Source: CAZPHU01 sp964586285
GTDB taxonomy: Bacteria > Fibrobacterota > Chitinivibrionia > Chitinivibrionales > CAYFVL01
Length of the DNA stretch: 64,000 bases
Direction of reading: 5' to 3'
NCBI GenBank assembly: GCA_964586285.1
Contig: CAZPHU010000002.1
Span: forward strand, 1 to 64,000
The notes beneath the pieces were generated by a model, which saw only the letters and a list, made by a program, of their open reading frames with translations, was not told where the DNA came from and did not search any database. Made by a program: the position numbers and the translations under genes. This document shows, piece by piece, positions 36,906 to 46,135 of the stretch. Every line of letters starts with the position of its first letter. The stretch's first letter is position 1.

Positions 36906-39218
36906 CTATCCAAACAGATCCATTTGGCCGCTGATAATCGTATCGAAATCCAACTTTTTCCATTCCAGAATAGAATCGGCCACAGGTTTCAGCTGCGTAT
37001 CTATGTAATGGTCATAATCAAGAGCCGCCGATATTTTGCCCACTGGCTGAGGCCCTTCAACCGTTATCACGTATGCCACGCGGGAGGGCACATGGTCGAG
37101 CATACGAGCAGCCTGTATGTGTGGAGGTACGTGGCTGACGTAATTTTCAAGGTTCTTTCGCACACCTTTACGGTAGACCAGCTTCTTATCATAAAATCCG
37201 GCACGAAGATCGTTAACGATGCGCACGATGTAGTCCTCGACAGGTTTATTGGTAAATATACGCATATAAATCTCATACTGAAAATCTTTGGCCAAGTCCG
37301 TCCAGTCTGATCGTGCGGATTCCAGTCCTTTAAATGCTAGTTTGAGTCCGTCATTTTTTTCAATCGCTCCGCAATATCTTTTTTTGCTGCCTTGGTTGCT
37401 TCCTCTGATCGTAGGCAAGAAGAAGTACCGGAAGTGCTGTTCGAATTCAAGTTCGAGTGATGATTTTACCCCAAATTGCTTGAGAAGCTCGCTTGCAAGC
37501 CACTTGTTGACCTTTTCGGCCAAAATTCGACCAGTATGAGCGGCTTCATGCTCTTTGCCCGCCCCCAGAAGTAAAAACAGCGAATCGGTGTCACCATAGA
37601 TAACCGAATAGGAAGTAGTGTTTTCAAGATAACTTCGAGTTTTTTTCAAAACGAACTGACCGGTACCGGTTATCGTCTGAGCCAGTTCCGGCATGAAAAA
37701 ACGACATCCGGGTGAACCTAATACGCCGTAAAAACTATTCATCAAGATTTTGATTGCTTGCGACAGGGGAGCGTTTCGGGTCTTTTTTGCCTCTGTCCTG
37801 GCTTCCAACAGTTCGTCTATAATCCGTGGTAAAATAGTTTGAGTGCGGCTGAATGCCGGTCCTACCGGACCTCGCACCGTTTCACCAATAGAAGCTGAGA
37901 TGCGGCCGAGCGGGTCTATCATAAATGTTTTTATAAGAGTTGGATACAGGCTTTTAAAATCCAGGAGCAAAACATTTTCATAGATCCCCGGGATGGATTC
38001 CATAACATAACCCCCGGTTAGAGGCTGAGATGGGGCGGCAATATCCACCGTGTCACGGGCGACGTAACCGTTTCTGTGCAGTCTTGGAAGATATACATAA
38101 TCAAATGCAGCTACACTTGCCCCTGAACGGTCTAGCAGGTGTCCGCAACGTTTTGATCTTGCAACCATATCGGGTAGTAGTCTCGTTTCTTTGAAAATAC
38201 GCGTGGTGAGGATTGCATCCTGAAGGTTGTATCGAGCTAGAGACTGCTTATCTTCTCTGAATCTGCGATTTATTTCAGCAATTTTCTCTTTGCCCGTTTT
38301 CTCGATGCTCTTTCTTTCTCCCAAAATGGTTGAGGCAACAAAGTCAAGGGAATAGCTCTCAAAAGTATGATAGTATGCGCGCAGGACGACAGGTACATCC
38401 AAAACAACGCGCCCCGGAATACGGGCTACACGGCGTCTAGACATTCCGCCGGCCTCCAGTATCTTGGAAGGTCTTCTTCTACCCAGATCGAAGGTTGTTT
38501 TGAGTGTCTCGCAGCGCATTTGGATTACCCACAAATCGAAATCTATAACATTCCAACCGATCAGAATGTCCGGATCTTCTTTTCGCACATGGTCGAAAAA
38601 AGTCGACAGTACATCACGTTCTAATGGACAATAAACTACACCTTTGGCTTCAGGCCCTTCTCCGCGCATAAAAACGATCTGTTCTTTACCGTCTGCGGCA
38701 ATTGAGTATATCTCATTGGTTTGTGCATTGGTTTCTATGTCAAAGGACATTACCGAAAGATTTATATCTGCATCGATTCCGCGAACTCGCGGATTAAGAA
38801 ACATAAGAGAGTTGTCTTTGCTGTGAGGCTCTCCTTCCACTAAGAAACTTCCGGCTACAAAACGCTCCATCAGGTAGCGTTCGACCGGATGTACATCCGA
38901 TTCATAAGTTTTTATACCGTCGGCTCGAAGCTTACGCGCACAAAGACGGTGGTCGTAGAGCCGATTGAAATAGAGGCAGTCAACCTTTGTGCCGTCCATC
39001 GCTCGAAGTTCAAGCTGCCTGCGTAGGGACGCTGTAGAGGTAAGATTTTTCGGGGTGTCACTTGGTACAAAGAAAAGCGGTCGATAATTATCTATCTTAA
39101 TCGTAACACTGTTGCCGTTGTCTGAGCGGGCGTAAAGAAAAATTTCGAATCGGCCCGATTGATCCCCAAAAGAGTAGTTAAGAAGAAAGCATCTGTGGGA
39201 AAGTTGCTGTTGAGTCAT
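36906..39218 (-). CDS. polB: family B DNA polymerase (DNA polymerase II-like)
   Basis: A 770-residue DNA polymerase with an intact 3'-5' exonuclease. The ExoI motif is SFDIETN and ExoII lies in IGWNVIDFDLW. Polymerase motif A is LLLDFKSLYPT, motif B KILMNSFYGVLGS and motif C VIYGDTDSLF. Length and order match bacterial PolB (Pol II), used in replication restart and translesion or repair synthesis. The end of the adenylate-kinase-like gene overlaps its start by 4 nt, so both are translated together. I see no LexA box upstream. Confidence 0.95.
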   Translation of the reverse strand: MTQQQLSHRCFLLNYSFGDQSGRFEIFLYARSDNGNSVTIKIDNYRPLFFVPSDTPKNLTSTASLRRQLELRAMDGTKVDCLYFNRLYDHRLCARKLRADGIKTYESDVHPVERYLMERFVAGSFLVEGEPHSKDNSLMFLNPRVRGIDADINLSVMSFDIETNAQTNEIYSIAADGKEQIVFMRGEGPEAKGVVYCPLERDVLSTFFDHVRKEDPDILIGWNVIDFDLWVIQMRCETLKTTFDLGRRRPSKILEAGGMSRRRVARIPGRVVLDVPVVLRAYYHTFESYSLDFVASTILGERKSIEKTGKEKIAEINRRFREDKQSLARYNLQDAILTTRIFKETRLLPDMVARSKRCGHLLDRSGASVAAFDYVYLPRLHRNGYVARDTVDIAAPSQPLTGGYVMESIPGIYENVLLLDFKSLYPTLIKTFMIDPLGRISASIGETVRGPVGPAFSRTQTILPRIIDELLEARTEAKKTRNAPLSQAIKILMNSFYGVLGSPGCRFFMPELAQTITGTGQFVLKKTRSYLENTTSYSVIYGDTDSLFLLLGAGKEHEAAHTGRILAEKVNKWLASELLKQFGVKSSLELEFEQHFRYFFLPTIRGSNQGSKKRYCGAIEKNDGLKLAFKGLESARSDWTDLAKDFQYEIYMRIFTNKPVEDYIVRIVNDLRAGFYDKKLVYRKGVRKNLENYVSHVPPHIQAARMLDHVPSRVAYVITVEGPQPVGKISAALDYDHYIDTQLKPVADSILEWKKLDFDTIISGQMDLFG

Positions 39219-39844
39219 TCTGTCTCTCTAACAGTTGGTTGTACATTTTCTCTCGGGCTGGTATATCGGTCGACAGGGATTCTTATGACAGGAATCCTTT
39301 TCTCTATGAAATACGACAGAATAGGTTTTGTTTGTTGTTCAAAAGAGAGTATTTTTCTTTTAGATATCCAATCCGCTTTATTGTTTTGTTCGCAGCGGTT
39401 TTCGTGTCCTTCACCCTTTTCGGCAAGAATTTTGCAATAGTATGCTTCCGAAGCCGAGCTTTCAAGCCGGAACGCGGCCCTTATGCAAAATTCCGCATCC
39501 ATTAGGCCTTTTGCTTGCCCTGGATTAGGCGGAAAGCCGTTGAGTACTGGAGTTTCGGATGCATGATCGAATGAATGCCCCATCAAGTAACTGTTTATAA
39601 TGGATAGTTCAATTGGGAGGTGTTCATCGTTAAAAAGAGTGCCGTTCAGGATAGAATGTACATAGGCCTTATCAGCATCTGACAGGTATATACGAGCGCG
39701 CCCCGCATCGATTTGACCCGGACGTTCGCCAAAATCGAGGTGTAGACAGCGCGACTGATGCAGACCCTTTGATTGAAGTATTTGACCCAGGGGTTTTTTC
39801 CCCGCATTTGAGTGACCGATCAAAATCATGGCATATACAGACAT
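39215..39844 (-). CDS. adenylate-kinase-like P-loop protein
   Basis: A 209-residue protein with the outline of adenylate kinase. A P-loop-like ILIGHSNAGKKPLG sits at the N-terminus, LNGFPPNPGQAKGL replaces the canonical DGFPRTxxQA, and the C-terminal helix reads QTKPILSYFIEKRIPVIRI as in the adenylate kinase end. The P-loop is atypical, DGFPR is NGFPP and the LID region is short (residues ~145-160). It may bind a nucleotide without normal kinase activity. It is coupled by ATGA overlap to polB, which suggests a nucleic-acid-related role. I cannot say more. Confidence 0.6.
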   Translation of the reverse strand: MSVYAMILIGHSNAGKKPLGQILQSKGLHQSRCLHLDFGERPGQIDAGRARIYLSDADKAYVHSILNGTLFNDEHLPIELSIINSYLMGHSFDHASETPVLNGFPPNPGQAKGLMDAEFCIRAAFRLESSASEAYYCKILAEKGEGHENRCEQNNKADWISKRKILSFEQQTKPILSYFIEKRIPVIRIPVDRYTSPRENVQPTVRETE

Positions 39845-39988
39845 ACAATAATAAAATATATCAGCTGTACCTCAGGGAAGAGCGGCATATTTTATTTGAA
39901 AAACATATTTTTATAATTATGGGTGATGTGCTATATTAATTGGACGACATGAGATCATCATCTTATTTATTCCCTAAAGGAGGTTCAG

Positions 39989-40324
39989 ATGGACAATATG
40001 TGGGAGAAAGTGAAGAAAAGTCTGAAAGAGGGTGCCTCGATGTCTGTGGAGAAGATCGAGGAGTTTTCAAAAATCGGTAAGCTGAAGATCGAGGAGCTTG
40101 CGGCAAAGAGAAAGATTGAACGAAATTTCATGGATATTGGTGAGCGGATGTTTGATCTTCTCTCTGAAGGTAAGAGCGGGGCGGTAATCGAAGAGGACAT
40201 CACCATTAAAAATGCCGTCCAAAATGTAAAAGATCTTAAAGAAGAACTTGCGGTTACCGAAGAGAAGATTAGAGCCGCGAGTGAAGAAAAAAAGAAAAAA
40301 GAAGAAACTATAGTTACTGAATGA
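39989..40324 (+). CDS. small coiled-coil protein
   Basis: A 111-residue, highly charged, almost entirely helical protein with no signal peptide or membrane segment. The C-terminal 45 residues are a heptad-like coiled coil ending in a Lys/Glu-rich tail. A strong ribosome binding site (AAAGGAGGT) precedes the ATG, so it should be well expressed. Its stop overlaps the start of the M23 peptidase gene (ATGATG). It may be a partner or regulator of that cell-wall enzyme. No known family is recognised. Confidence 0.8.
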   Translation: MDNMWEKVKKSLKEGASMSVEKIEEFSKIGKLKIEELAAKRKIERNFMDIGERMFDLLSEGKSGAVIEEDITIKNAVQNVKDLKEELAVTEEKIRAASEEKKKKEETIVTE

Positions 40325-41208
40325 TGACGCGAAAACACCGTTCTATCCTGATTGTACCACCACGTTACGCGCGAGTCCGCATGATGCGGGCTCGCGTCAG
40401 CGTGCTTATAATTCTGTTTTTGTTGATGTTGGGGGGATTTGCAGGTTATTTCATCCCTTTTAATAACTACACGCTTGATGTTGTTGAGCAGAATCAGAAA
40501 AAAAATCTCACCGTACAGAACAAAAAGCTATTGCAACGAATTCACAGTATGCGCCAGATGCTTCACTCGTTAGGTACAAGGGTCAGCAGTCTGGATCAGA
40601 AAAAAAAAGAAATCGAGAGATATTTTGCACTGCCCTCCCTAACGGATACCGCTTCCTTACCCAAGCAGAAGAATAGTAGTTTTGATCTAGATGTTACTCT
40701 CGCAAAATTGACCTCAACAGAGCGTTTTTTGGGTGCACTTGCTTTAAAGCTCGATTCATCATATACATATTTTGAAGACGTTCCTCTTGTGAAACCTGTG
40801 AATGGAGAGTACGTTATTACCAACAGGTTCGGTGAAATGACGGATCCTTTTACCGGAACTCTGAAGAAGCATTACGGTGTGGATTTTGCCGCTGCACGGG
40901 GAACATCTGTTATTGCAGCAGCCAATGGAAAAGTAAAATCGGTTCAAAACCACAAATTCTGGGGTAAAAGAATCGAAATCTCTCATGAAAATGGCTTCTC
41001 GACAGTTTACGCTCACCTTGGAACGGTGGATGTGCATAGGGGGGCACGAGTTAAGAGGGGAGATATCATAGGAACGGTTGGCACTTCCGGGCTTACCACC
41101 GGCACTCACCTTCACTACGAGATTAGAAAGAATGATTTACCGGTTGATCCCCAGAAATTCTTTTTCCCCGAACAATCAATGATATTTGTACGCGCGGATT
41201 CAATATGA
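40321..41208 (+). CDS. M23 family cell-wall metallopeptidase, membrane-anchored
   Basis: A 295-residue protein. A basic cytoplasmic start is followed by one transmembrane helix (VLIILFLLMLGGFAGYFIP), a periplasmic coiled coil (residues ~60-105) and a C-terminal LytM/M23 domain. Zinc ligands are visible: H184 and D188 in HYGVDFAA, and H263/H265 in THLHYEI. An active domain would cleave peptide cross-links of peptidoglycan, so it is unlike the EnvC-type degenerate members. Coupled at both ends by 4-nt overlaps to the coiled-coil gene and the GT9 gene. Confidence 0.93.
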   Translation: MMTRKHRSILIVPPRYARVRMMRARVSVLIILFLLMLGGFAGYFIPFNNYTLDVVEQNQKKNLTVQNKKLLQRIHSMRQMLHSLGTRVSSLDQKKKEIERYFALPSLTDTASLPKQKNSSFDLDVTLAKLTSTERFLGALALKLDSSYTYFEDVPLVKPVNGEYVITNRFGEMTDPFTGTLKKHYGVDFAAARGTSVIAAANGKVKSVQNHKFWGKRIEISHENGFSTVYAHLGTVDVHRGARVKRGDIIGTVGTSGLTTGTHLHYEIRKNDLPVDPQKFFFPEQSMIFVRADSI

Positions 41209-42422
41209 ATCTATTAATCATTCGTCTCTCGTCAATGGGCGATGTGATACTTGTTTCTTCCGTTCTATCTTGGATAAATCAACACTACCCCTATATTAAA
41301 CTGTACCTCATTACTTCAAAATCGTACCAGCCTCTGTTTAAAGATGATCCAAGAATAAATGAAATATTTGCAATTGAAAAGGGCGCGGAGCATACACTAA
41401 AAGCGAGATCTGAAAATTTGAAGTGGGATTGTATTGTTGATTTGCAAAACAGCAGACGCAGTAAATGGATCTGCAGGCAGTACTTCCCAAGAGTACCCAG
41501 AAGCGCTTTTGATAAAATGCATCCTGCCCGTATGCTTCTGATTCTTACTCGAATTAATATCTATAAAAAAAGAAGAACAGTTGCTGCACGGTATATTGAG
41601 GCAGCTGAAAAAGCCTCTGCTTTGATAAAAAAAGATACCGCAACAGCGAGGTGTGAAAATGCCTTGGGTAGTGGGGCTGGTCTTTCCAACCGGATATCGG
41701 GGTATAATGGTATAGAACAAACGAAATTGTTTAAAGAAAACAGTTCATCGGAGGAATCGATGATCAATGGGGGAAAATCTAACATTCCGGATCTCAAGTT
41801 GTTTTTTGAATTTGCCCCCCATAAGATGCTTAATATTGTAGAGCAAAGTGACAGACCTTTTCTAGCGCTCTTTCCTTTTGCCGCATGGAGAAACAAACAG
41901 TGGCCTTTGGAAAACTATGCTGCAGTTGGTAGGTATTATACAGATAAAGGTTGGAAGATCATACTCTTTGGGGGAAAAGAGGAACGAAAATGTTCGACTA
42001 TTTTATGTGAACAAATCGGAACTCACTGTATTGATCTGACCGGCCGAACTACTCTATACGAAGCGGGATGGATGCTCGGTAAGGTTTCTTTGTGTCTAGG
42101 TGGTGATACCGGGTTGTCACATCTGGCAAGGGCCTGTAGTGTACCGGGAGGTGTAATTTTTGGAGCAACTACTCATCACCTGGGTTTTTTTCCATACGGC
42201 CGCACACCATATATAGTCTTTCAGACAAATCTGTCGTGCAGACCATGTCATGCCCATGGTGGAAATTTCTGCTGGAGGGGTGCAAAGCGCTCCTGTTTGA
42301 ACGCAATAAGTGTTAAAAGGGTAATAGAAGGGCTAAACAGTTTGTTGAAGGTTGACTTTAAAGAAAGAAAAAACAATAGCTTCGGTACCGAAACGAACAT
42401 AAAAAGTGATCAAACATCGTAA
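41205..42422 (+). CDS. glycosyltransferase family 9 (heptosyltransferase-like)
   Basis: A 405-residue GT9 enzyme. The N-terminus NLLIIRLSSMGDVILVSSVL is the classic ADP-heptose:LPS heptosyltransferase start. FLALFPFAAWRNKQWP and LGGDTGLSHLARAC are the C-terminal donor-site motifs, and the C-terminus carries a CRPCH cysteine cluster. Between the two Rossmann halves (residues ~125-205) lies an unusual, low-similarity stretch rich in Ser, Asn and Lys. It probably builds the lipopolysaccharide core. It overlaps the M23 gene start-to-stop by 4 nt. Confidence 0.92.
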   Translation: MNLLIIRLSSMGDVILVSSVLSWINQHYPYIKLYLITSKSYQPLFKDDPRINEIFAIEKGAEHTLKARSENLKWDCIVDLQNSRRSKWICRQYFPRVPRSAFDKMHPARMLLILTRINIYKKRRTVAARYIEAAEKASALIKKDTATARCENALGSGAGLSNRISGYNGIEQTKLFKENSSSEESMINGGKSNIPDLKLFFEFAPHKMLNIVEQSDRPFLALFPFAAWRNKQWPLENYAAVGRYYTDKGWKIILFGGKEERKCSTILCEQIGTHCIDLTGRTTLYEAGWMLGKVSLCLGGDTGLSHLARACSVPGGVIFGATTHHLGFFPYGRTPYIVFQTNLSCRPCHAHGGNFCWRGAKRSCLNAISVKRVIEGLNSLLKVDFKERKNNSFGTETNIKSDQTS

Positions 42423-42483
42423 TAGATTACTTGACCAAAATTTGACCCACGCACCATTTTATAACAATCGCTTAGGATTAACA

Positions 42484-42873
42484 GTGAGCAATATGAGAAA
42501 AATCTTTCCTTGGAAACTACGTGCGGCATTTTTCCTTCCAATTTTGGCATCGATTCTTTATGCCGATTCTCCAGATACCTCAAACAGTTTGGCGCAATTT
42601 GTGGCGGGGATTGAAATGCTCGAGGAGATGCACGATATTGATACCATGCATAAAGCGCTGCTTTTCGAGCAACTGGAAAGGGTTACTGATATACCGGCAG
42701 TGCGTGTGGTAGAACTTCTAAATGAATACCGTAGCGCACCTGAGAAATGGAAAGAAATACAACAAGCAGTCGTTGCGCTGTTGGAAACTTACAAATCACC
42801 AAAACCGGATACTTTATTTGAAAAGGAGCAGCATCATGGCAAAGGATCAAATCATAGAGTTTACCGACAGTAA
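42484..42873 (+). CDS. small exported helical protein
   Basis: A 129-residue protein with a signal peptide (WKLRAAFFLPILASILYADS) followed by a short acidic helical domain (SLAQFVAGIEMLEEMHDIDT). I chose the GTG start at 42484 because AGGA lies 6 nt upstream and the signal peptide follows. The longer frame from 42406 would place ~26 unlikely residues before it. The 3' end overlaps trxA by 38 nt. No family is recognised. It may belong to a cell-envelope operon with the GT9 and M23 genes. Confidence 0.7.
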   Translation: MSNMRKIFPWKLRAAFFLPILASILYADSPDTSNSLAQFVAGIEMLEEMHDIDTMHKALLFEQLERVTDIPAVRVVELLNEYRSAPEKWKEIQQAVVALLETYKSPKPDTLFEKEQHHGKGSNHRVYRQ

Positions 42874-43168
42874 TTTCAGTAGTGAGGCCCTGGGGTCCGA
42901 TACTCCAGTTATAGTTGATTTCTGGGCTCCCTGGTGTGGTCCTTGCAAAATGTTGGGCCCTATTTTGGAAGATTTGGCTCAAGAGTATGTGGGAAAAATT
43001 AAGATAGGAAAGCTTAATGTCGATGATAATCCTCAGACCGCATCAAAATATGGCATTATAAGCATTCCAACCATGCTTTTCATTAAAAATGGTGCAGTTG
43101 CTGATCAGCATGTAGGATTGTTAGCTAAAGATCCATTAAAAACAAAGATCGACAACTTTTTGGCCTAG
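42836..43168 (+). CDS. trxA: thioredoxin
   Basis: A 110-residue thioredoxin with the redox motif WCGPC (C34 and C37), DFWAPWCGPCKMLGP, and cis-proline segment SIPTMLFIKNG. The start ATG has AAAAGGAGC upstream. It lies inside the 3' end of the preceding exported-protein gene, which makes a 38-nt overlap. A strong hairpin follows the stop. It reduces disulfides in the cytoplasm. Confidence 0.97.
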   Translation: MAKDQIIEFTDSNFSSEALGSDTPVIVDFWAPWCGPCKMLGPILEDLAQEYVGKIKIGKLNVDDNPQTASKYGIISIPTMLFIKNGAVADQHVGLLAKDPLKTKIDNFLA

Positions 43169-43181
43169 TTAAGCATAACCG

Positions 43182-43208
43182 TCGAGGCGCCTTCATTCGG
43201 TGCCTCGA
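43182..43208 (+). terminator. hairpin after trxA, probable terminator
   Basis: TCGAGGCGCC pairs with GGTGCCTCGA (one G-T wobble) around a 7-nt loop, 13 nt after the trxA stop. Only a short T-poor tail (TTCCTT) follows, so termination may be partial. It also argues against the longer radical SAM frame that would start within it at 43200. Confidence 0.65.
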
Positions 43209-43274
43209 TTCCTTACTCACAACAACCTAATCCGTTATATATTTACGGCTTACGGGAGAAATTTAAAGAAACGC

Positions 43275-44768
43275 ATGAAAATTCTGGCACTCAATCCCCC
43301 CTTTTTACCAAAATACTCGCGAGAGTCACGTTCACCTGCAGTAACCAAAAGTGGTACTTTGTATTATCCAATGTGGTTGGCCTATGCGGTGGGATATCTT
43401 GAAAAAAACGGTCATGAGGTACTTTTTCTCGATGCTCCGGCCTTAGGATTGGATCATGCAGAAACATTGCGTCGTGCAAAAGAATTCTCCCCGTCTTTGA
43501 TCGTAGTCGATTCTTCCACGCCCAGTATCTATAACGACACAGCCCTGGCAGGTGAGTTTAAAAAACACATTGCGGGTGTTTTCACAATTCTTGTGGGGGT
43601 GCATGTCTCTGCTCTACCCGAAGAGACACTGCGCGATAATCCTCAAGGTGCTGATGCGACCGCATTTGGGGAATACGATGAAACTCTGGTGGAACTCGCT
43701 TCTGTTATTGAGAAAAATGGAACCGATGATAAATCCCTGAAGGGAATAAGGGGAATAGCATTTAGGTCATCCGACGGTTCGGTGATCAAAAACGAAACAC
43801 GAGATCCTATCGAGGACTTGGATGATATACCATTTGTGTCGGAAGTTTATAAGAAGCATTTGGACATATCTCCTTATTTTTACGGCCATAGCCGTTATCC
43901 GTTGATTGTTTTGGTTACGGGACGCGGTTGCCCTTTTCGGTGCACATTTTGCGTAGTGCCACAGACTATGCATGGTCACAAGTATCGTAAGAGATCGGTT
44001 GATAATATCGTAGAAGAATTCAGGTATATTTCCGAGAACTTTCCGCAGGCTCAGGAAATTATGATCGAAGATGATACTCTTACCGCCGATAGAAAACGTT
44101 GTCGTGAGCTTTCACAAAAACTTATCAACCAGAAACTAACCCGCATTCCCTGGTCGGCCAACTCACGTGCCGATGTAGACTTCGAAACCATGCACCTGAT
44201 GAAAAAAGCAGGTTGCAGATTGTTTTGTGTCGGTTTTGAAAGCGGGGAACAACAGATTCTAGATAATATAAAAAAGGGAACGAAAATTCCCCGTATTCGT
44301 CAGTTTCGCTCCGATGCACGCAAAGCGGGAATACTTGTACATGGGTGTTTCATGGTCGGGAACAGGGGAGAAACAGCTCAAACTTTAGAGAAAACTTTGA
44401 GGTTCGCAAAAGAATTAAATCCAGATACAGCGCAGTTCTACCCGATTATGGCTTATCCGGGAACCAGTGATTATGCATGGTTTAAAGAAAAAGGATGGCT
44501 GGTCACAACCGATTATCGTAAGTGGCTTACCAAAGATGGACTGCACTCATCGGTTGTATCCAATCCCGATCTGACTTACGACACTCTGGTGGAATTTTGT
44601 GATCGTGCGCGGCGTGAGTTCTACATGCGCCCGTCATACCTGATCCAGAAGATTGCCCAGGCTATCAAATCTCCCTCAGAGGCACCGCGGCTTTTTAAGG
44701 GGTTTAAAACGCTAGTCAAACACCTGTTTACTCCCTCCATAAGACGAAAACAGGGGAGTTGTTCATGA
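43275..44768 (+). CDS. B12-binding radical SAM protein
   Basis: A 497-residue enzyme. An N-terminal cobalamin-binding-like Rossmann domain (MKILALNPPFLP, LIVVDSSTPSIYND, VFTILVGVHVSALPEE) precedes a radical SAM domain whose 4Fe-4S cysteines are C219, C223 and C226 (RGCPFRCTFC). EIMIEDDTLTADRKRC and FCVGFESGEQQIL are the usual downstream strands, as in HpnJ/HpnR-like and other lipid or polysaccharide methyl- or carbon-bond-forming enzymes. The cobalamin-contacting histidine is not obvious. It is coupled by ATGA overlap to a GT2 gene, so the substrate is plausibly a lipid-linked sugar or envelope lipid. Exact reaction unknown. Confidence 0.88.
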   Translation: MKILALNPPFLPKYSRESRSPAVTKSGTLYYPMWLAYAVGYLEKNGHEVLFLDAPALGLDHAETLRRAKEFSPSLIVVDSSTPSIYNDTALAGEFKKHIAGVFTILVGVHVSALPEETLRDNPQGADATAFGEYDETLVELASVIEKNGTDDKSLKGIRGIAFRSSDGSVIKNETRDPIEDLDDIPFVSEVYKKHLDISPYFYGHSRYPLIVLVTGRGCPFRCTFCVVPQTMHGHKYRKRSVDNIVEEFRYISENFPQAQEIMIEDDTLTADRKRCRELSQKLINQKLTRIPWSANSRADVDFETMHLMKKAGCRLFCVGFESGEQQILDNIKKGTKIPRIRQFRSDARKAGILVHGCFMVGNRGETAQTLEKTLRFAKELNPDTAQFYPIMAYPGTSDYAWFKEKGWLVTTDYRKWLTKDGLHSSVVSNPDLTYDTLVEFCDRARREFYMRPSYLIQKIAQAIKSPSEAPRLFKGFKTLVKHLFTPSIRRKQGSCS

Positions 44769-45907
44769 TTCTCCTACTTCAGGTAGTCTTCTGGATTTCT
44801 ATCGGCTTTGTCGCCTATTCATATGTCATATACCCACTTATTCTTCCGGTACTTGCCCGGATTTTTGGACGGGAGACACAACCCGATTTCTCTCACGAGC
44901 CCACGGTCGGAATAATTATTCCTGCCTATAACGAACAGGAAGTTATTCGGAAAAAGATAGATAATGTGCTTGCCATTGAGTATCCGCCCGAAAAAATCAG
45001 AGTCTGGGTCGGCTCCGATCAGTCGACTGATGCAACAGATGAGCTGGTATGCGGCTACGGTGATGAACGGGTTAAGCTTTGGAGAGCACCACAAAGGGGT
45101 GGAAAAACAGAAATCCTCAACCAGTTAATACCAATAGTTGATACAGAAATCGTGTTTTTGACTGATGCCAACACAATGCACAATACCGACAGCCTTCGGC
45201 AGATGGTAAAGCATTTTGCCGATTCTGAGGTAGGGGCTGTTGCCGGGCACGTCAACCACGTAATTGGAGAGTCGGAGCAGATCGAAGAGATAATATACAG
45301 AACATTTGAGTCGCGGCAGAAGCATTTGGAGAGCAAACTCCACAGCAGCATTTCAGCTTTTGGAGGCTTCTATAGCATGCGTAGGGAGCTTTTCCAGCCA
45401 ATTCCTCGAAATGCCTATTCTAATGATGATGTGCTTATACCCATGAATGTTATCCGCCGGGGATTTAGGGTAATCTACGAACCCGATGCAGTCTCTCAGG
45501 AAGATATGGGCGAGAGTATTAATATGGAATTTCTACGACGAATTCGAATAGGGGCCGGTAATTTTCAGGCATTTTTCTGGTTGCTCGATTTCGCCAATCC
45601 CTTTCGAGGATGGCCCGCCTTCTGTTTTCTATCACATAAGGCAACCAGGTGGTTTTCTCCTTTATTCATGTTGACCGGCTTAATTTGTTGCTCGATTTTG
45701 AGCGTCACTGGAGTTGGAATCTTGTACAAACTTCTGTTACTTTTCGGATTGTCCGGTATAACAACCGCAATTATCTTTCGAATTGTAAAGCTGAAAGTGT
45801 TGCGACCGGTTTTTTATTTCCTTACAATGAACACCGCACTGCTTCTAGGTTTTTTTCGCTACCTAGGTGGAATTAAATCAGCCGCTTGGACACGAACCTC
45901 AAGGTAA
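44765..45907 (+). CDS. family 2 glycosyltransferase, membrane-bound
   Basis: A 380-residue GT2 enzyme. One N-terminal helix (VVFWISIGFVAYSYVIYPLI) leads to the GT-A domain with VGIIIPAYNEQEVI, VGSDQSTDATDE and FLTDANT (DxD-type metal site). QEDMGESINMEFLRRIRIG is the QxxRW-like region. Two or three C-terminal transmembrane helices follow. This is the layout of processive or lipid-linked sugar transferases. ATG 44765 was chosen because AGGGGAG lies 6 nt upstream and it overlaps the radical SAM stop. Confidence 0.9.
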   Translation: MILLLQVVFWISIGFVAYSYVIYPLILPVLARIFGRETQPDFSHEPTVGIIIPAYNEQEVIRKKIDNVLAIEYPPEKIRVWVGSDQSTDATDELVCGYGDERVKLWRAPQRGGKTEILNQLIPIVDTEIVFLTDANTMHNTDSLRQMVKHFADSEVGAVAGHVNHVIGESEQIEEIIYRTFESRQKHLESKLHSSISAFGGFYSMRRELFQPIPRNAYSNDDVLIPMNVIRRGFRVIYEPDAVSQEDMGESINMEFLRRIRIGAGNFQAFFWLLDFANPFRGWPAFCFLSHKATRWFSPLFMLTGLICCSILSVTGVGILYKLLLLFGLSGITTAIIFRIVKLKVLRPVFYFLTMNTALLLGFFRYLGGIKSAAWTRTSR

Positions 45908-46135
45908 TTTAAGAAAGGAAAGTTTGCATCTTTTTCAGCTCTTATTTAATTCATAACCACGATACATCCGCTCCCTGAGGATTCACTGCAACAGAGCTTT
46001 TATTATATTCTAACAAATAAATAATGTATTTTCATTAAAACAGATATATACTATATGATGTTATAAGCCGGTTTATTATTTGATGTAGCCGGCATTAAAT
46101 ACTATGAATCTCATTATCGAAGGAGGCAAGATAGA

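Noticed and set aside
39985..40338. 117-codon minus frame opposite the coiled-coil gene
   Set aside because: The Ser/Phe-rich sequence is the antisense of a Lys/Glu-rich coiled coil; the plus frame has an excellent ribosome site and operon coupling.
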